A stretch of 7,839 nucleotides of DNA from Rhodanobacter sp. Lineage in GTDB: Bacteria; Pseudomonadota; Gammaproteobacteria; Xanthomonadales; Rhodanobacteraceae. The stretch is from positions 1-7,839 of the forward strand of contig JAPHUU010000226.1 in assembly GCA_026193555.1 (NCBI GenBank). Reading direction: 5' to 3'. Both the position numbers and the translations under genes were made by a program. Within the stretch, counting starts at the first letter, position 1. Every line of letters starts with the position of its first letter. The notes below the pieces were generated by a model. The model searched no databases, was not told the DNA's origin, and was given only the letters and a program-made list of their open reading frames with translations. This document shows, one piece after another, positions 6,448 through 7,839 of the stretch.

Positions 6448-6668
6448 CGATCTCGGACGATTTGACGCAGCAGCGATTGACCGAGCTGGAGGTGAAGCTG
6501 ACTTTCATCGACGACACGGTGCACGCGCTGGCGGCGGCGGATGCCGATCAGTCGGTGCGTATTGCTGCGCTGGAGCGCATGTTGCGCGAGCTTCGCGGTG
6601 AGCTTTCCACCATGCGGATTGGTCAGGCGGACGACCCCCACAACGAGCCGCCACCGCCGCACTACTGA
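6444..6668 (+). CDS. slyX: SlyX family protein
   Basis: SlyX proteins are short coiled-coil proteins of unknown function, named from E. coli where slyX lies next to slyD and fkpA. This 74-residue product fits: residues about 9-58 form a heptad-like helix ([20 protein letters not shown], later [19 protein letters not shown]), and the C-terminus is the hallmark PPPPHY. There is no signal or membrane segment. I chose the GTG at 6444, which overlaps the ugd TGA as GTGA and gives the normal family length; the frame is open further upstream, but that lies inside ugd. The overlap suggests translation coupled to ugd. A DUF2058 gene follows 41 bp later without an obvious terminator. Confidence 0.92.
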   Translation: MTISDDLTQQRLTELEVKLTFIDDTVHALAAADADQSVRIAALERMLRELRGELSTMRIGQADDPHNEPPPPHY

Positions 6669-6709
6669 TTCACATCATCGCCAATTTCCTCTGACAACGG
6701 ATCCACATC

Positions 6710-7309
6710 ATGGCCGACTCCCTGCGCGATCAGCTGCTCAAGAGCGGTATCGTCAAACAGGTTCAACCATCCCGCGTGCGCGATGAGAAGCGCACGACGC
6801 CCTCAAAATTCGCGCCATCCAAAGAATCGGGGAAGTCGGCGCACCAGGGCGCAAGGCCCAATCCGTCGCAGCGTGCCTCCAAGCCGGCGGGGCGGGATCA
6901 GGGGGAGATCGATCTCGCCAAGGCGTATGCGATTCGCGCACAGACCGAAGCCGTCGAACGCAAGCGGGTCGAGCACGAAGCCGCCGAACAGGCACGGCTC
7001 CGGCGCGAGAGCAAGTTGAAGATCAAGCAGCTACTGGACGGCAACGTACTCAACAGCGCTGATGCCGACCAGCCGCGCCATTTCGAATATGCCGGAAAGA
7101 TTCGCCGGGTGCATGTCGATGCCGCACAGTTGGCGGCCGTGAATGCAGGGAGGCTGGGGGTCGTGCAGCAGGGCGGGCGTTACCTGCTGGTCAGTCGCGA
7201 GATTGCCGAGCAGGTGCGTCTCGTCGATCCGAAATTGCTGGCGTTGCTGGTCGATCCCGACTCGGCTTCGCGGAACGATGACGGCGTACCCGATGATCTG
7301 ATCTGGTAA
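6710..7309 (+). CDS. DUF2058 family protein (YaiL-like)
   Basis: This 199-residue protein belongs to the DUF2058 family, which includes E. coli YaiL and is often labelled nucleoprotein/polynucleotide-associated enzyme without firm evidence. It starts MADSLRDQLLKSGIVKQ, the family's short N-terminal helix. A basic, disordered linker follows (about 20-62), then a charged coiled-coil-like helix (about 64-110). A compact C-terminal domain (about 120-175) contains KIRRVHVDAAQ and a GRYLLVSREIAEQV strand-helix. The C-terminus is VPDDLIW, which I recall as matching YaiL (VPDDLMW). The many Arg and Lys residues in the first half would suit nucleic-acid contact, but that is inference. The ATG at 6710 is the only start that fits the family N-terminus; the Shine-Dalgarno is weak. 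It is probably the last gene of the ugd-slyX operon. Confidence 0.9.
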   Translation: MADSLRDQLLKSGIVKQVQPSRVRDEKRTTPSKFAPSKESGKSAHQGARPNPSQRASKPAGRDQGEIDLAKAYAIRAQTEAVERKRVEHEAAEQARLRRESKLKIKQLLDGNVLNSADADQPRHFEYAGKIRRVHVDAAQLAAVNAGRLGVVQQGGRYLLVSREIAEQVRLVDPKLLALLVDPDSASRNDDGVPDDLIW

Positions 7310-7382
7310 GCCGGGCCCGGCCTGGGCGATGCAGGCAGGTGGCAGGCAGGGTGGTTGACGCAACGGCGCAGCGCGCTGCCTG
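7310..7382. other. Convergent intergenic gap with GC-rich palindromes
   Basis: The 73 bases between the DUF2058 stop and the converging reverse-strand gene contain a 12-bp palindrome GCCGGGCCCGGC (7310-7321), a 9-bp direct repeat GCAGGCAGG (7331-7339 and 7342-7350), and a second 12-bp palindrome GCAGCGCGCTGC (7368-7379). GCAGGCA (7342-7348) can also pair with TGCCTGC (7377-7383). No T run follows any of them, so a standard rho-independent terminator is not clear, though the structures may slow or end transcription from both sides. Confidence 0.35.
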
Positions 7383-7839
7383 CTATTCGCCTGCTGCGGC
7401 CTGATCCATGGCCTCGAAGGTATCCAAGGCACTGCCTGCCAGCGCGGGGTGATTCCAGCCGTCCTTCGGTGCGAAGCGCGGGCCATGATCCTTGGCAAGC
7501 CGTTCCAGTCGTGCCATGATCTTGTCTCAGCCTTCGCTGCGCGCATACTGGATCGGGCCACCCCGGAATGGCGCGAAGCCGGTGCCGAAAATCACTCCGG
7601 CATCGAGCAGGTCGGCGTCGTCGACCACACCATCAGCAAGACAGGCGATGGCCTCGTTCACCATGGGCAGAATCATCCGCTCCTGCACATCGGCTGGTGT
7701 CACGTAGTTGCGCTCGACAGAGGGCTTCTGCGGCTTGCCGTCCCGCCAGAGGTATAGCCCCTGGCCATCCTTCTTTCCGCGCCTGCCAGGCTCGAACGTG
7801 GTGTCCAGTCCGGGTGGCAGCTCCAGACCAAGAAATGGA
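7383..7839 (-). pseudogene. 3-hydroxyacyl-CoA dehydrogenase (FadB/FadJ-like), C-terminal part with internal TGA
   Basis: The reverse-strand reading from the right edge gives the last part of a fatty-acid beta-oxidation multifunctional enzyme (3-hydroxyacyl-CoA dehydrogenase C-terminal domain). Family features are GKKDGQGLYLWRDGK, then ERMILPMVNEAIACLADGVV and GVIFGTGFAPFRGGPIQYAR. After SEG comes an in-frame TGA (7529-7527). The same frame continues for 47 codons to TAG (7385-7383), still looking like the family: DKIMARLERLAKDHGPRFAP followed by KDGW. The full-length ancestor therefore ended at 7383, and the present reading stops about 47 residues early. The cause could be a real nonsense mutation (for example from TGG or CGA) or a sequencing error. 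The truncated protein would keep most of the dehydrogenase domain and might still work, so pseudogene status is not certain. The start and the hydratase domain lie outside the window. Confidence 0.8.

Noticed and set aside
7331..7350. GCAGGCAGG direct repeat as a start of a CRISPR or satellite array
   Set aside because: There are only two 9-bp copies separated by 2 bases, with no spacer pattern.
7527..7529. TGA read as selenocysteine in the dehydrogenase
   Set aside because: This family has no selenoprotein members that I know of, and no SECIS-like stem-loop is evident just downstream of the codon.

Overview
The window is a chromosomal segment of a high-GC gammaproteobacterium. The best fit is the order Lysobacterales/Xanthomonadales, possibly the Rhodanobacter/Dyella/Luteibacter group. 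This rests on the gene families and on the Ala-Glu-Asp tRNA array; the genus is inference. Everything recognisable is housekeeping or core-genome. I see no insertion sequence, phage gene, CRISPR array or clear sign of horizontal transfer.

Layout, left to right. (1) Positions 1-188 (minus) are the first 62 codons of phosphoenolpyruvate synthase, ppsA, with a TTG start. (2) ppsR (419-1234, plus) diverges from ppsA across a 230-bp gap and encodes the kinase/phosphotransferase that switches PpsA off and on. A DUF1249 (YqiB-like) gene follows 26 bp later and looks co-transcribed. (3) A perfect 9-bp hairpin flanked by A and T runs ends this unit and also ends a minus-strand tRNA operon, read as Ala(GGC), Glu(TTC), Asp(GTC). 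That operon has a strong sigma70-type promoter (TTGACG-17-TATTCT). (4) A CPA2-type cation:proton antiporter (2262-4031, plus) has extra membrane segments where KefB/KefC relatives carry a cytosolic RCK domain. (5) A secreted FKBP-type prolyl isomerase (4190-4945, plus) has its own candidate promoter and a perfect 17-bp-stem terminator. (6) ugd (UDP-glucose 6-dehydrogenase), slyX (start overlapping the ugd stop) and a DUF2058/YaiL-like gene follow as a likely operon (5101-7309, plus). (7) Converging from the right is the C-terminal part of a fatty-acid-oxidation 3-hydroxyacyl-CoA dehydrogenase (minus). It has an in-frame TGA 47 codons before the normal-looking end.

Functional links: ppsA/ppsR control the pyruvate-to-PEP step that opens gluconeogenesis, and the right-edge gene belongs to beta-oxidation, which feeds the same carbon flow. 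ugd supplies UDP-glucuronate for surface polysaccharide. The isomerase folds proteins in the cell envelope. The antiporter handles K+/Na+ and pH. The most checkable oddities are the internal stop in the beta-oxidation gene, the antiporter without an RCK domain, and the ugd-slyX-DUF2058 unit next to an FKBP gene. I did not find convincing evidence of a wholly new system.
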